From NCBI GenBank assembly GCA_015075165.1, contig JABTUY010000001.1, forward strand, positions 868,001 to 932,000: a stretch of 64,000 nucleotides of DNA, written 5' to 3'. Under the pieces are notes generated by a model, which did no database searches, had not been told where the DNA came from, and worked only from the letters and a program-made list of their open reading frames with translations. The position numbers and the translations under genes are program-made. This document shows, piece by piece, positions 1 through 9,145 of this stretch. Within the stretch, counting starts at the first letter, position 1. Every line of letters begins with the position of its first letter. The stretch comes from Ideonella sp. GTDB lineage: Bacteria; Pseudomonadota; Gammaproteobacteria; Burkholderiales; Burkholderiaceae_C.

Positions 1-1
1 G

Positions 2-931
2 GTCACCGATGTCGTCGCCGAGGCGCGCGACGTGGTGCTGCTCGAACTGCGCGACCCACATGGCCACGCGCTGCCGCCGTTCGAACCGGGGGCGCACCTG
101 GAGATCCAGCTCGGCAACGGGCTGGTGCGGCACTACTCGCTGACCAACGACGCGCGCGAACGCGAGCGCTACGTGGTCGGGGTGGGTCGCGCCGTGCAGG
201 GGCGCGGCGGCTCCGAATATGTGCACCAACAAGTGCGCCGCGGTACGCGACTGACGGTGAGCGCACCGCGCAACCACTTCCGGCTCGAACCTTCGGCGAG
301 CCGTTCGCTGTTCATCGCCGGCGGCATCGGCATCACACCGATCGCGTCGATGGTGCAGTGGTGCGACGCGCAGCAGCGCCCGTGGCGGTTGGTGTATGCC
401 GCGCGCTGTGCGCAGCGCGCGGCGTTCTACGAGAGCCTCGCGCGGCACGGCGAAAACGTGCGGTTCCACTTCGACGACCAGCATGGCGGCGTGCTCGACG
501 TGGCGCCGCTGCTGGCCACGGTGGAACCCGACGAGCACGTCTACTGCTGCGGCCCGGCACCGCTGGTGGCTGCGGTCAAGGCGCATGCCGGCCGCATCGC
601 ACCGCAGCGCGTGCATTTCGAGTACTTCACCGCACCGGCCGATGCCGCCGCCACACCGACTGTCGGCGGCTTCACGATCGAGCTGCGCAAGAGCGCACGC
701 ACACTGGTGGTACCGCCCGACCAGAGCATTCTCGACGTGCTGGAGGCCAACGGCTTCGCCCTGCCATTCTCGTGCCGCGAGGGGCTGTGCCGAACCTGCG
801 AGACCACGGTGTGCGCCGGCGAGCCGGAGCACCGCGACTACGTGCTCTCGGCCGACGAGCGACGCGACGGCAAGACGATGATGATCTGCGTCTCGCGGGC
901 GGCGTCGCCGACGCTGGTGTTGGATCTGTAG
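2..931 (+). CDS. PDR/VanB-type oxidoreductase (reductase component of a Rieske oxygenase), 5' partial
   Basis: Electron-transfer reductase that passes electrons from NAD(P)H through a flavin to a [2Fe-2S] cluster, normally for a Rieske aromatic oxygenase. The reading frame is open from base 2, so the start lies upstream of the window and about 309 residues are visible. Order of domains: flavin-binding barrel with the RHYSLTND motif, an NAD-binding lobe with GGIGITPI, and a C-terminal plant-type ferredoxin domain with CREGLCRTC and a distant fourth Cys in MMICVS. This flavin-NAD-ferredoxin order is that of VanB and phthalate dioxygenase reductase. The oxygenase partner is not in view and may lie upstream. 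The gene ends 4 bases before the dioxygenase gene, so the two are likely co-transcribed. Substrate unknown. Confidence 0.9.
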   Translation, partial: VTDVVAEARDVVLLELRDPHGHALPPFEPGAHLEIQLGNGLVRHYSLTNDARERERYVVGVGRAVQGRGGSEYVHQQVRRGTRLTVSAPRNHFRLEPSASRSLFIAGGIGITPIASMVQWCDAQQRPWRLVYAARCAQRAAFYESLARHGENVRFHFDDQHGGVLDVAPLLATVEPDEHVYCCGPAPLVAAVKAHAGRIAPQRVHFEYFTAPADAAATPTVGGFTIELRKSARTLVVPPDQSILDVLEANGFALPFSCREGLCRTCETTVCAGEPEHRDYVLSADERRDGKTMMICVSRAASPTLVLDL

Positions 932-935
932 CCGT

Positions 936-1763
936 ATGTGCGCCGCACGCAGGCCCGCGCCCGCGCAACCGATGCCGGTCGTCTTCGTCGGGCACGGCTC
1001 GCCGATGCTGGCGATCGAGGACTCCACCTACCGGCGCGGCTGGACAGCGCTGGCGAGCGCGCTGCCGCCGCCGGTGGCCGTGCTGTGCATCTCGGCACAC
1101 TGGACGACCTGCGGCACGTTCGTCACCGGCGCCGAGCATCCCGACACGCTGCACGACTTCACCGGCTTCCCACGCGAGCTGTACCAGATCGCCTACCCGG
1201 CCAGCGGTTCTTCGTGGCTGGCGTCGCGGGTGCGCGCGTTGCTCGGCCACGACGAGGTCCAACTCGACCCGGAACGCGGCTTCGATCACGGCGCCTGGAG
1301 CGTGCTGTCGGCGATGTTCGCCCGGGCGGACGTGCCCGTCGTGCAGCTCAGCCTCGACCTCAGCCGGCCCGCCGATCATCACCGCACGTTGGCGCGCCGC
1401 CTTGCACCGCTGCGCGACGAGGGCGTGCTGGTGGTCGGCAGCGGCAACGTCGTGCACAACCTGGCCCAGCACAAGCGCGGCGACGCCGAACCGCGCGACT
1501 GGGGCATTCGCTTCGACGCCAGGATCCGCAGCTTCATCGAACAGGGCGATCACGACGCTGTCGTGCACTACCCCGCGCTCGGTCTCGACGCGGTGATGTC
1601 GGTGCCGACACCGGAGCACTTCCTGCCGTTGGTGTACGTGCTCGGCCTCACGCGGCCCACCGACCCGGTCCGCGTGTTCAACGCCGGTCTGCGCAGCGCG
1701 GTGTCGATGACCTCGTACCGCTTCGGCCCGCTCGCCGCGGGCAGCGGCGCCCGCCACGCGTAA
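936..1763 (+). CDS. LigB/DODA-type extradiol ring-opening dioxygenase family protein
   Basis: Member of the class III extradiol dioxygenase family (LigB, DOPA 4,5-dioxygenase, YgiD), non-haem iron(II) or zinc enzymes. Family signs: HGSPMLAIED near the N-terminus, SAHWTT, DFTGFP, DHGAWSVL and GSGNVVHNL, which carry the conserved metal-binding and catalytic histidines. Length 275 is close to the usual 260-270. An internal ATG at 972 begins exactly at the conserved MPVVFVGHG and is a possible true start. It follows the reductase with a 4-base gap and precedes a class II aldolase and a TRAP transporter, so an aromatic or phenolic substrate is plausible. The family is easily recognised, but its members differ in substrate, so none is assigned. 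Confidence 0.85.
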   Translation: MCAARRPAPAQPMPVVFVGHGSPMLAIEDSTYRRGWTALASALPPPVAVLCISAHWTTCGTFVTGAEHPDTLHDFTGFPRELYQIAYPASGSSWLASRVRALLGHDEVQLDPERGFDHGAWSVLSAMFARADVPVVQLSLDLSRPADHHRTLARRLAPLRDEGVLVVGSGNVVHNLAQHKRGDAEPRDWGIRFDARIRSFIEQGDHDAVVHYPALGLDAVMSVPTPEHFLPLVYVLGLTRPTDPVRVFNAGLRSAVSMTSYRFGPLAAGSGARHA

Positions 1764-1785
1764 CGGCCGCCGCATCGCCATCCAC

Positions 1786-2598
1786 ATGGCCTCCACCCCA
1801 GCCCGACGGAGCGAACTGATGCAGCTCGACCCCCTTGCCACGCTCGAAGCCGCCACCCCCGCCGGCATGCCTCCCGACGAATGGCGCGCCCGCGTCCAGC
1901 TGGCCGCCTGCTACCGCGTGTTCGCATGCCTCGGCTGGACCGAGCTGATCTTCAACCACATCACGCTGCGCCTGCCCGGCGAGCCGGCGGCGTTCCTGAT
2001 CAACCCGTTCGGCCTTACCTATCGCGAGGTCACCGCGCGCAACCTGATCAAGATCGCGCTCGACGGCACACCGCTACAGCAGACGCCGCATCACGTCAAC
2101 CGCGCCGGCTTCGTGATCCACAGCGCGGTGCACGCCGCGCGCGCCGACGCCCACTGCGTGATGCACACGCACACCACGGCCGGCATGGCCGTGGCGTGCA
2201 AGCGCAACGGCCTGTCGCACGACGACTTCTACGGCGCCGAACTGTTCGGCGACGTGGCGTACCACGAGTTCGAAGGCATCACCGTGCACGACGGCGAGAA
2301 GCCGCGGCTTGTCGCCAGCCTGGGCGACAAGCGCGTGCTGATCCTGCGCAACCACGGCCTGCTGGTGGTCGGCCACGACGTGTTCGACGCCTTCCGCTGG
2401 ATGTGGACGCTGCAGCGGGCCTGCGAGCTGCAGGTGGCCGCCGACAGCATCGCCGGGCCGAATCTCCCGCTGTCCGACGGCATTCGCACCGCCTGCGCGC
2501 GCGACGCGCGCGCGTTCGAACCCAAGGGAGTGGTCGATCGCCTGCTGTTTCTCGGCGTGCTGCGCGACGGCGGCTTCGAGCCGGCGAGTTTGGCCTGA
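1786..2598 (+). CDS. class II aldolase/adducin family protein
   Basis: Zinc-dependent aldolase/epimerase/decarboxylase fold, 270 residues. Seen in the sequence: the N-terminal FNHITLRLPG segment, a metal-binding HTHTT motif in the middle and the later RNHGLLVVG histidine, which together give the family's zinc site. A second ATG at 1819 (MQLDPLATL) is a reasonable alternative start. It sits between the LigB-type dioxygenase and the TRAP binding protein in the same direction. Proteins of this sub-type (adducin-like, often near TRAP or Bug transporters) commonly act late in catabolic pathways as aldolases or decarboxylases. The exact reaction cannot be read from the sequence. Confidence 0.9.
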   Translation: MASTPARRSELMQLDPLATLEAATPAGMPPDEWRARVQLAACYRVFACLGWTELIFNHITLRLPGEPAAFLINPFGLTYREVTARNLIKIALDGTPLQQTPHHVNRAGFVIHSAVHAARADAHCVMHTHTTAGMAVACKRNGLSHDDFYGAELFGDVAYHEFEGITVHDGEKPRLVASLGDKRVLILRNHGLLVVGHDVFDAFRWMWTLQRACELQVAADSIAGPNLPLSDGIRTACARDARAFEPKGVVDRLLFLGVLRDGGFEPASLA

Positions 2599-2662
2599 GC
2601 GCGTTCGTGCACGACGTCACCACCATGGCGCCGGGGGCGCCGCACCACCAGGAGACATCACG

Positions 2663-3676
2663 ATGATTCGAAAGCTGCTGGCCGCTTCGGCGGTCGCCTT
2701 GTCGCCGGGTCTGTGCGCGGCACAGGTCGTGCTGACCACATCGCTGTTCATGCCGCAGACGCACCCGATCGCCAAGGGCGTGTTCAAGTGGTGCGACGAG
2801 GTCGCCGCGGCCACCGCCAAGCGCGTGAGCTGCAAGGTGCTGCCCAAGCCGGTGGCCGCGCCGCCGGCCACGTTCGACGCGGTGCGCGACGGCCTGGCCG
2901 ACATCTCGGTGGGTGTGCACGGCTACACACCGGGCCGCTTCGTGCTGACGCAGATCGCCGAGTTCCCGTTCCTCGGCGATTCGGCCGAGGCGACCTCGGT
3001 GGCCTACCAGCGCATCTACGAGCGCCACCTGGCCGCGCTGCAGGAGCACAAGGGCGTCCGCGTGCTGACCATGTTCACGCACGGCCCGGGCGACATCTAT
3101 CTCGCCAAGCGCGCCATCAACAGCGCCGCCGACCTCGCCGGCCTGAAGTTTCGCGTCGGCGGCGGCATGGTCAACGACGTCGGCCGTGCGATCGGCGCCA
3201 ACGTGCTGCTCAAGCCGGTGACCGAGTCATACGAGTTGCTGTCCTCGGGCGTGGTCGACGGCGTCTTCCTGCCCGCGGAGTCGATCGTCGTGCACCGGCT
3301 CGAGACGTTCGTGAAGTACCGCACCCGCGTGCCCGGCGGCCTGTACAACACCAGCTTCGCGTTCGTGATGAACGAAGACACCTGGAAGCGCATCACGCCG
3401 GCCGACCAGCAGGCCATCGGCAAGCTGTCGGGCGAGCATGCGGCGCACCTGATCGGCAAGGAGTGGGACGTGGCCGATCGCCGTGCGATCCAGCAGATGG
3501 AGAGCCACCAGGTGTCCTCGGCGCCGAGCCCGGCCGCCTTCGTCGACGACGTGCGCGCCAAGACGCAGCCGCTGGAGCACAAGTGGACCGAGGCTGCGCA
3601 GCAGCGCGGCCTGAAGGACGCTGCCAAGACGCTGCAGGAGTTCCGCTCCGAGATCGCGAAAGTGAAGCCCTTGTGA
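2663..3676 (+). CDS. TRAP transporter substrate-binding protein (DctP family)
   Basis: Periplasmic receptor of a tripartite ATP-independent transporter, 337 residues. An N-terminal signal peptide of about 21 residues (MIRKLLAASAVALSPGLCAA) is followed by the DctP fold; the segment FRVGGGMVNDVGRAIGANV corresponds to the region that usually holds the carboxylate-binding arginine. A strong ribosome site AGGAGA lies 8 bases before the ATG. The stop codon overlaps the GTG start of the small permease, so P, Q and M subunits are translationally coupled. Ligand probably an organic acid, perhaps the substrate or product of the upstream dioxygenase and aldolase; this last point is inference. Confidence 0.92.
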   Translation: MIRKLLAASAVALSPGLCAAQVVLTTSLFMPQTHPIAKGVFKWCDEVAAATAKRVSCKVLPKPVAAPPATFDAVRDGLADISVGVHGYTPGRFVLTQIAEFPFLGDSAEATSVAYQRIYERHLAALQEHKGVRVLTMFTHGPGDIYLAKRAINSAADLAGLKFRVGGGMVNDVGRAIGANVLLKPVTESYELLSSGVVDGVFLPAESIVVHRLETFVKYRTRVPGGLYNTSFAFVMNEDTWKRITPADQQAIGKLSGEHAAHLIGKEWDVADRRAIQQMESHQVSSAPSPAAFVDDVRAKTQPLEHKWTEAAQQRGLKDAAKTLQEFRSEIAKVKPL

Positions 3677-4146
3677 GCCGCGTCGAGCGCGCGCTCGGTC
3701 TCGCGGTGGCCGGCTGCATGCTGGCGATGATGGCCATCACCGTGCTCGACGTGGTCGCGCGCAAGCTGCTGGGCACCAGCGTGCGCGGCGGTGTCGAGGT
3801 GATCGAGCTGCTGATGCTCGGCGTGGTCTTCGCCGGCCTGCCGCTGGTGTCGCTGAAGGGCGAGCACATCTTCTTCGACATGCTCGACAACCTGCTGCCA
3901 CGCGGCCTGCTGAAGCTGCAATCGCTGATCTCCAACGCGGTGTGCGCGCTGCTGCTGGCCGGCGCGGGTATCCTGGTGCTGCAGCGGGCGCAGCGCACGA
4001 TCGCCCTCGGCGACGTCACCCCTGCTCTCGCGCTCGGAGTCGGCAGGTTCCAGCTCGTGATCGGGTTGCTGCTGTTCACCACCGCCGCCGTCCACCTGCT
4101 GCTGATCGTGCGCGGCCCCACCCCGCCGAACGCGAACGCCCCGTGA
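3673..4146 (+). CDS. TRAP transporter small permease (DctQ family)
   Basis: Small inner-membrane subunit, 157 residues with four predicted membrane helices (around residues 8-28, 45-63, 80-102 and 122-145). The GTG start at 3673 is chosen because it overlaps the receptor stop as GTGA and gives the normal DctQ length; much longer frames upstream are shadows of the receptor gene. The family sequence VLDVVARKLLG and the glycine-rich second helix are present. Its stop in turn overlaps the GTG of the large permease. Confidence 0.9.
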   Translation: MSRVERALGLAVAGCMLAMMAITVLDVVARKLLGTSVRGGVEVIELLMLGVVFAGLPLVSLKGEHIFFDMLDNLLPRGLLKLQSLISNAVCALLLAGAGILVLQRAQRTIALGDVTPALALGVGRFQLVIGLLLFTTAAVHLLLIVRGPTPPNANAP

Positions 4147-5435
4147 CCGAGACGCTGCTCGGCTTCGCCGCCCTGTTCGCGCTGATGGTGCTGCGCGTGC
4201 CGCTGGCGTTCGCGATGGGCGTGGTCGGCCTGCTCGGCATGGCGCTGCTGCGCTCGTGGCCGGCGGCACTGGCCTCGACCGTGACCGAGATCCTCGACAT
4301 CGCGAAGTACACGCTGTCGGTGATCCCGCTGTTCATCCTGATGGGCCACCTTGTCACCAAGGCCGGCATGTCGCGCGAGCTGTTCCGCGCGTCGTATGCG
4401 TTCGTCGGCCATCGCCGCGGCGGCCTCGCGCTGTCGACCATCGCCGCGTCGGCCGGCTTCGGCGCCATCTGCGGCTCGTCGCTCGCCACGGTGGCAACGA
4501 TGGCCAAGGTGGCGATGCCGGAGATGCGCCGCTACGGCTACGCCGATTCGTTCGCAGCCGGCACCGTCGCCGCCGGCGGCACGCTGGGCATCCTGATTCC
4601 GCCGTCGGTGATCATGGTGATCTACGGCATCATGACCGAGCAGAGCATCGGCGCGCTGTTCGCCGCCGGGCTGCTGCCGGGCCTGCTGGCGACGGCGCTG
4701 TACATGATCGCGGCATCGCTGGTCACGCTGCGCTCGCCCGAGCTGGGCCCGCCCGGCGAGCGCAGCAGCTGGCGCGAGCGCGGGCGCGCGCTGCGCGACA
4801 TCTGGGCCGTGCTGGCGCTGTTCGGCGTGGTGATGGGTGGCCTCTACGGCGGCCTGTTCACCGCCACCGAGGCCGCGGGCGTCGGCGCCGCCGGCGGCCT
4901 GTGCTTCGCGCTGGCGCGGCGCGCTCTGACGTGGCAGAGCCTGCTGGTGGTGGCGGGCGAATCGGGCCGCACATCGGCGATGCTGTTCTCGATCTTGATC
5001 GGCGCGTCGATCTTCTCGAACTTCGTCAACTACACGTCGATGCCGGCCGACCTGCGCGACTGGATCTCGGGGCTCGGCCTGTCGCCGATGTTCGTCGTCG
5101 TCGGCATCTGCCTGATCTACCTGGTGCTCGGCACGGCGATGGAAGAGCTGTCGATGATCCTGCTGACGGTGCCGATCTTCTTCCCGCTGGTGACGCACCT
5201 CGGCCTCGACCCGATCTGGTTCGGCGTGCTGATCGTCTGCGTGGTCGAGATCGGCATGATCTCGCCGCCGATGGGCATGAATGTATTCGTGCTGCGCAGC
5301 GTGCTGCCCGACGTGCACACCAACACCATCTGGCGCGGCGTGGCGCCGTTCGTCGCCGCCGACGTGGTGCGCATGGCGATCCTGCTGGCGTTCCCGATCA
5401 TCTCGATCTGGCTGCCGCGCACGCTCGGGCTGTAG
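4143..5435 (+). CDS. TRAP transporter large permease (DctM family)
   Basis: Main transport subunit of the TRAP system, 430 residues, about twelve membrane helices, driven by the sodium or proton gradient. The GTG start at 4143 overlaps the DctQ stop as GTGA. Family signatures include GHRRGGLALSTIAAS, the GGTLGILIPPSVIMVIYG pore motif and SPPMGMNVFVLR near the C-terminus. It closes the operon that begins before base 2, and is followed convergently by the CoA ligase with only 12 bases between, with no obvious hairpin terminator. Confidence 0.93.
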   Translation: MTETLLGFAALFALMVLRVPLAFAMGVVGLLGMALLRSWPAALASTVTEILDIAKYTLSVIPLFILMGHLVTKAGMSRELFRASYAFVGHRRGGLALSTIAASAGFGAICGSSLATVATMAKVAMPEMRRYGYADSFAAGTVAAGGTLGILIPPSVIMVIYGIMTEQSIGALFAAGLLPGLLATALYMIAASLVTLRSPELGPPGERSSWRERGRALRDIWAVLALFGVVMGGLYGGLFTATEAAGVGAAGGLCFALARRALTWQSLLVVAGESGRTSAMLFSILIGASIFSNFVNYTSMPADLRDWISGLGLSPMFVVVGICLIYLVLGTAMEELSMILLTVPIFFPLVTHLGLDPIWFGVLIVCVVEIGMISPPMGMNVFVLRSVLPDVHTNTIWRGVAPFVAADVVRMAILLAFPIISIWLPRTLGL

Positions 5436-5447
5436 AGCCCGCGCCGC

Positions 5448-7058
5448 TCAGCCCTGGCGCAGCCTGAAGCGCTGCAGCTTGCCGGTCTCGGTGCGCGGTA
5501 GCTCGTTGCGGAACTCGACCACGCGCGGGTACTTGTACGGCGCGATCGTCTGCTTGACGAAATCCTGCAGCGTCTTCGCCAGCTCGGGCCCGGCCTCGAG
5601 GCCGGGCGTCGGCACGACGAAGGCCTTGACGACCTGGCCGCGCTCGTCGTCGGCAGCGCCGACCACCGCGCACTCGGCCACCGCCGGGTGCAGCAGCAGC
5701 GCGGCCTCGACCTCGGGGCCGGCGATGTTGTAGCCGCCGCTGACGATCATGTCGTCGGTGCGCGCCTGGAATTCGAACTGGCCGTCGTCGCCGACGCGGT
5801 AGGCGTCGCCGGTGAGGTTCCAGCCGTCGCGCACGTATTGCGTCTGCCGCTCGTCGGCGAGGTAGCGGCAGCCGGTGGGCCCCTTCACCGCGAGGCGGCC
5901 AACCGCGCCGCGCGTCGCCTCGCGACCGTGCTCGTCGAGCACGCAGGCGCGGTAGCCGGGCACCGGCACGCCGGTGGCGCCGCCGCGCGCTTGGCGCTCG
6001 GTGGCCGAGATGAAGATGTGCAGCAGCTCGGTCGAGCCGATGCCGTCGATCAGCTCGATGCCGGTGGCCTCGCGCCACAGCGTGCGCGTGGGCGCCGGCA
6101 GCGCCTCGCCGGCCGACACGCACTTGCGCAGGCTCGACCAGTCGTGCTGCGCGGCCTGCGCGGCCATCGCGCGGTACGCGGTCGGTGCGGTGAAGCAGAC
6201 GCTGGCGCGCCAGCGCGCGATCGCCGCCGGCAGCACGTCGGGCGAGGCCTTCTCCAGCAGCACGGTGCTGGCGCCGATGGCCATCGGGAACAGCAGCAAG
6301 CCGCCGAGCCCGAAGGTGAACGCCAGCGGCGGGCTGCCGATGAAGCGGTCATCGGCGTTCGCGCGCAACACGTGCGGCGGCCAGCAGGCGCACGCCGCCA
6401 TCACGTCGCGGTGGAAGTGCATCGTGCCCTTGGGCTGGCCGGTGGTGCCGGAGGTGAACGCGATCAGGCAGACGTCGTCGGCCGCGGTGTCCACCGCCGT
6501 GAAGGTCTGCGGTTTCGCAGCAGCCAGCATCGCCAGCGGCGCGGCGCCGGCGCTGTCGTAGTGCAGCACCTGCGCCAGCTCGGGGCAATCGGCACGCGCG
6601 GCGTCGAGCTCCTGCGCGAGGCGCGCGTCGCACAGCGCGTGCGTGACGCGCGCCTTGCGCACGATGGTGGCGAGCTCGCGCGCGCGCAGCAGCGGCATCG
6701 TGCCCACCGCGATGCCGCCGGCCTTCACCACCGCCAGCCAGCACGCGGCCAGCTGCGGCGTGTTGCCGCCGCGCAGCAGCACGCGGTTGCCGCTGACGAG
6801 GTGCATGTCGTCCACCAGCACGTGCGCGATGCGGTTCACCTGCGCCTGCAGCTCGGCGTAGCTCCAGCGCACGCCATCACCGAGCACGGCATCGCGCGCA
6901 CCCCAGCCGCGCTCGACCGCGCGGTCGAGCAGCTCGACGGCGCAGTTCAGCCGCGGCGCGAACTGCAGCTCGGGCAGCTCGAACAGAAACTCCGGCCACT
7001 GCGCCGACGGCGGAAGGTTGTCACGGGCAAAAGTGTCGACGAGGCCGCTGCGTTCCAT
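5448..7058 (-). CDS. AMP-binding CoA ligase, probably 2-aminobenzoate-CoA ligase
   Basis: Adenylate-forming acyl-CoA synthetase of 536 residues. The ATP/AMP signature FTSGTTGQPKGTMHFHRD and the late YNIAGPEVEAALL and TGKLQRFRLRQ motifs (with the catalytic lysine in the last) are clear. Overall it resembles the benzoate/2-aminobenzoate-CoA ligase group, and the neighbours decide the likely substrate: it is divergent from kynB and kynU, whose product is anthranilate (2-aminobenzoate), with only 59 bases between the two start codons. The predicted role is therefore activation of anthranilate to 2-aminobenzoyl-CoA. Benzoate or another aromatic acid remains possible. Confidence 0.85.
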   Translation of the reverse strand: MERSGLVDTFARDNLPPSAQWPEFLFELPELQFAPRLNCAVELLDRAVERGWGARDAVLGDGVRWSYAELQAQVNRIAHVLVDDMHLVSGNRVLLRGGNTPQLAACWLAVVKAGGIAVGTMPLLRARELATIVRKARVTHALCDARLAQELDAARADCPELAQVLHYDSAGAAPLAMLAAAKPQTFTAVDTAADDVCLIAFTSGTTGQPKGTMHFHRDVMAACACWPPHVLRANADDRFIGSPPLAFTFGLGGLLLFPMAIGASTVLLEKASPDVLPAAIARWRASVCFTAPTAYRAMAAQAAQHDWSSLRKCVSAGEALPAPTRTLWREATGIELIDGIGSTELLHIFISATERQARGGATGVPVPGYRACVLDEHGREATRGAVGRLAVKGPTGCRYLADERQTQYVRDGWNLTGDAYRVGDDGQFEFQARTDDMIVSGGYNIAGPEVEAALLLHPAVAECAVVGAADDERGQVVKAFVVPTPGLEAGPELAKTLQDFVKQTIAPYKYPRVVEFRNELPRTETGKLQRFRLRQG

Positions 7059-7117
7059 CGCCCGCGATGCTACCCCTTGTGGCCGCCGCGTGCGCAGGCG
7101 CTCGTATCATCGCGCGC
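7059..7117. promoter_or_regulatory. divergent promoter region, CoA ligase / kynB
   Basis: Only 59 bases separate the ATG of the CoA ligase gene (reading left) from the ATG of kynB (reading right), so both promoters and any shared operator must lie here or overlap the coding ends. I see no clear consensus -35/-10 pair or strong palindrome; kynurenine operons of this group are often controlled by an Lrp-type KynR, which is not encoded in the window. Confidence 0.4.
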
Positions 7118-7780
7118 ATGACGCACGGCACCGCGCCCAGGCTCTGGGACATCTCGCCGCCGCTGGACGCCGGCTCGCCGGTGTTCCCGGGCGACACGCC
7201 GTACCGCCAGCGCTGGGCGGCGACGATCGGGGCGACAGGCCCGGTCAACGTCAGCGCGATCGAGCTCTCGCCGCACGTCGGCGCGCATGCCGATGCGCCG
7301 CTGCATTACGACCCCGCCGGCGCAGCGGTGGGCACGCTGCCGCTCGAACCCTACCTGGGCCGCTGCCGCGTCGTGCACGCCATCGGCTGCGGGCCGCTGA
7401 TCGAGTGGCACCACCTGGAGCATGCGCTGCACGAACTGCCGCCACGCGTGCTGGTGCGCACCTACGCCCGCGCGCCGCTCGAGCGCTTCGACGACGCGCT
7501 CACCGGCTACGCCGCCGCCACCATCGAGCGTCTCGCCGCGCGCGGCGTCGTGCTGGTGGGCATCGACAGCGCGAGCATCGACCCGGCGACGAGCAAGACG
7601 CTGCCGAGCCACCACACCATCCGCCGCCTCGGCCTGCGCGTGCTCGAGAACCTCGTGCTCGACGACGTGCCCGAGGGCGACTACGAGCTGATCGCGCTGC
7701 CGCTGAAGCTCACGCACGCCGACGCGTCGCCGGTGCGCGCGGTGCTGCGCGCGCTGCCATCGGATGCGCCGCCGCGCTGA
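7118..7780 (+). CDS. kynB: kynurenine formamidase (arylformamidase)
   Basis: Hydrolyses N-formylkynurenine to kynurenine and formate, the second step of tryptophan breakdown through kynurenine. It is the bacterial KynB type, a metal-dependent cyclase-like hydrolase: the metal-binding motif HVGAHADAPLHYD (family HxGTHxDxPxH) is near residue 50, and PVFPGDTPY lies near the N-terminus. The start at 7118 (MTHGTAPRLWDIS) is preferred over an in-frame start at 7067, because the latter would reach back nearly to the divergent ligase and adds no conserved sequence. 220 residues, normal for KynB. kynU follows after 51 bases; kynA (tryptophan dioxygenase) is not in the window. Confidence 0.93.
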   Translation: MTHGTAPRLWDISPPLDAGSPVFPGDTPYRQRWAATIGATGPVNVSAIELSPHVGAHADAPLHYDPAGAAVGTLPLEPYLGRCRVVHAIGCGPLIEWHHLEHALHELPPRVLVRTYARAPLERFDDALTGYAAATIERLAARGVVLVGIDSASIDPATSKTLPSHHTIRRLGLRVLENLVLDDVPEGDYELIALPLKLTHADASPVRAVLRALPSDAPPR

Positions 7781-7831
7781 ACCGCATCGAACGCAAACGC
7801 TCCGCCCACCCGAACCGACGAGCCCCACGCG

Positions 7832-9127
7832 ATGAGCACCACCCGCCCGCCGCGCGCACTGACCACGCGCGAACAGTTCGCCGCACTCGACGCGGCCGAC
7901 CCGCTGGCGCCGCTGCGCCAGTTGTTCGATCTGCCGCCCGAGGTGCTGTACCTCGACGGCAACTCGCTCGGCCCCTTGCCCAAGGCCACCGCCAACCGCG
8001 TGCAGCAGGCGGTGCGCGACGAATGGGGCCGCGGCCTGATCACCAGCTGGAACCACGCCGGCTGGATCGACCTGCCGCGCCGGCTCGGCGACAAGCTGGC
8101 GCGGCTGGTCGGCGCCGCGCCGGGCGAGCTGGTGGTGGCCGACTCCACCTCGGTCAACCTGTTCAAGGTGCTGTCGGCCGCGCTCGCGTTGCAGCGCGAG
8201 GCGCCGCAGCGCCGCGTGATCATCAGCGAGCGCAGCAACTTTCCGACCGACCTGTACATCGCGCAGACGCTGGCTGCGTCGCGCGGCCTCGAGCTACGCC
8301 TGCTGAGCGCCGAGCAGATCCCCGCCGCGCTCGACGAGACCGTGGCCGTGCTGATGCTCACGCACGTGAACTACCGCACCGGCGCGATGCACGACATGGC
8401 TGCGCTGACGCAGGCCGCGCATGCTGCCGGCGCGCTGACCATCTGGGACCTGTGCCACTCCGCCGGCGCAGTGCCGGTCGAGCTCAACGCCAGCGGCGCC
8501 GACTTCGCGATCGGCTGCGGCTACAAGTACCTCAACGGCGGGCCCGGCGCGCCGGCGTTCGTGTGGGTGCACGCGCGCCATGCGGCGCGCTTCGAGCAGC
8601 CGCTCGCCGGCTGGATGGGCCACGCCGCGCCGTTCCAATTCGACCCCACCTACCGGCCCGCGCCCGGCATCACGCGCGCGCTGTGCGGCACGCCGCCGGT
8701 GCTGTCGATGGTGGCGCTCGAGTGCGGGCTCGACACCGTGCTGGCCGCCGAACCGCTGGGCGGCCTGCGCGCGCTGCGCGAGAAGTCGCTCGCGCTGACG
8801 CGCTGCTTTGCCGACCTGGTCGACGCGCGCTGCGCCCCGCACGGCATCAGCGTGATCTCGCCGCGCGCCGACGTGCAGCGCGGCAGCCAGGTCTGCCTCA
8901 CGCGAGCCGACGGCGGCTACGCGATCGTGCAGGCGCTGATCGCGCGCGGCGTGATCGGTGATTTTCGCGGCGGCGAGCCCGGCGTGCCCGACATCCTGCG
9001 CTTCGGCTTCACGCCGCTGACGCTGCGTTATGTGGACGTGTTCGACGCCGTCGAGCACCTCGTGCAGGTGATGGACCACGAAGAATGGCGCGCGCCGCGC
9101 TTCAACCAGCGCCAGGCGGTGACCTGA
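7832..9127 (+). CDS. kynU: kynureninase
   Basis: PLP enzyme that cleaves kynurenine to anthranilate and alanine, 431 residues (family about 410-420). The N-terminal [14 protein letters not shown] motif, the [12 protein letters not shown] aspartate that pairs with the pyridine nitrogen, and the PLP lysine in [14 protein letters not shown] are all present. Co-directional with kynB and 51 bases downstream, so one transcript is likely. Together with the divergent CoA ligase it would carry tryptophan to 2-aminobenzoyl-CoA. Confidence 0.95.
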   Translation: MSTTRPPRALTTREQFAALDAADPLAPLRQLFDLPPEVLYLDGNSLGPLPKATANRVQQAVRDEWGRGLITSWNHAGWIDLPRRLGDKLARLVGAAPGELVVADSTSVNLFKVLSAALALQREAPQRRVIISERSNFPTDLYIAQTLAASRGLELRLLSAEQIPAALDETVAVLMLTHVNYRTGAMHDMAALTQAAHAAGALTIWDLCHSAGAVPVELNASGADFAIGCGYKYLNGGPGAPAFVWVHARHAARFEQPLAGWMGHAAPFQFDPTYRPAPGITRALCGTPPVLSMVALECGLDTVLAAEPLGGLRALREKSLALTRCFADLVDARCAPHGISVISPRADVQRGSQVCLTRADGGYAIVQALIARGVIGDFRGGEPGVPDILRFGFTPLTLRYVDVFDAVEHLVQVMDHEEWRAPRFNQRQAVT

Positions 9128-9145
9128 ACCGCAGGGAGGCAGACG

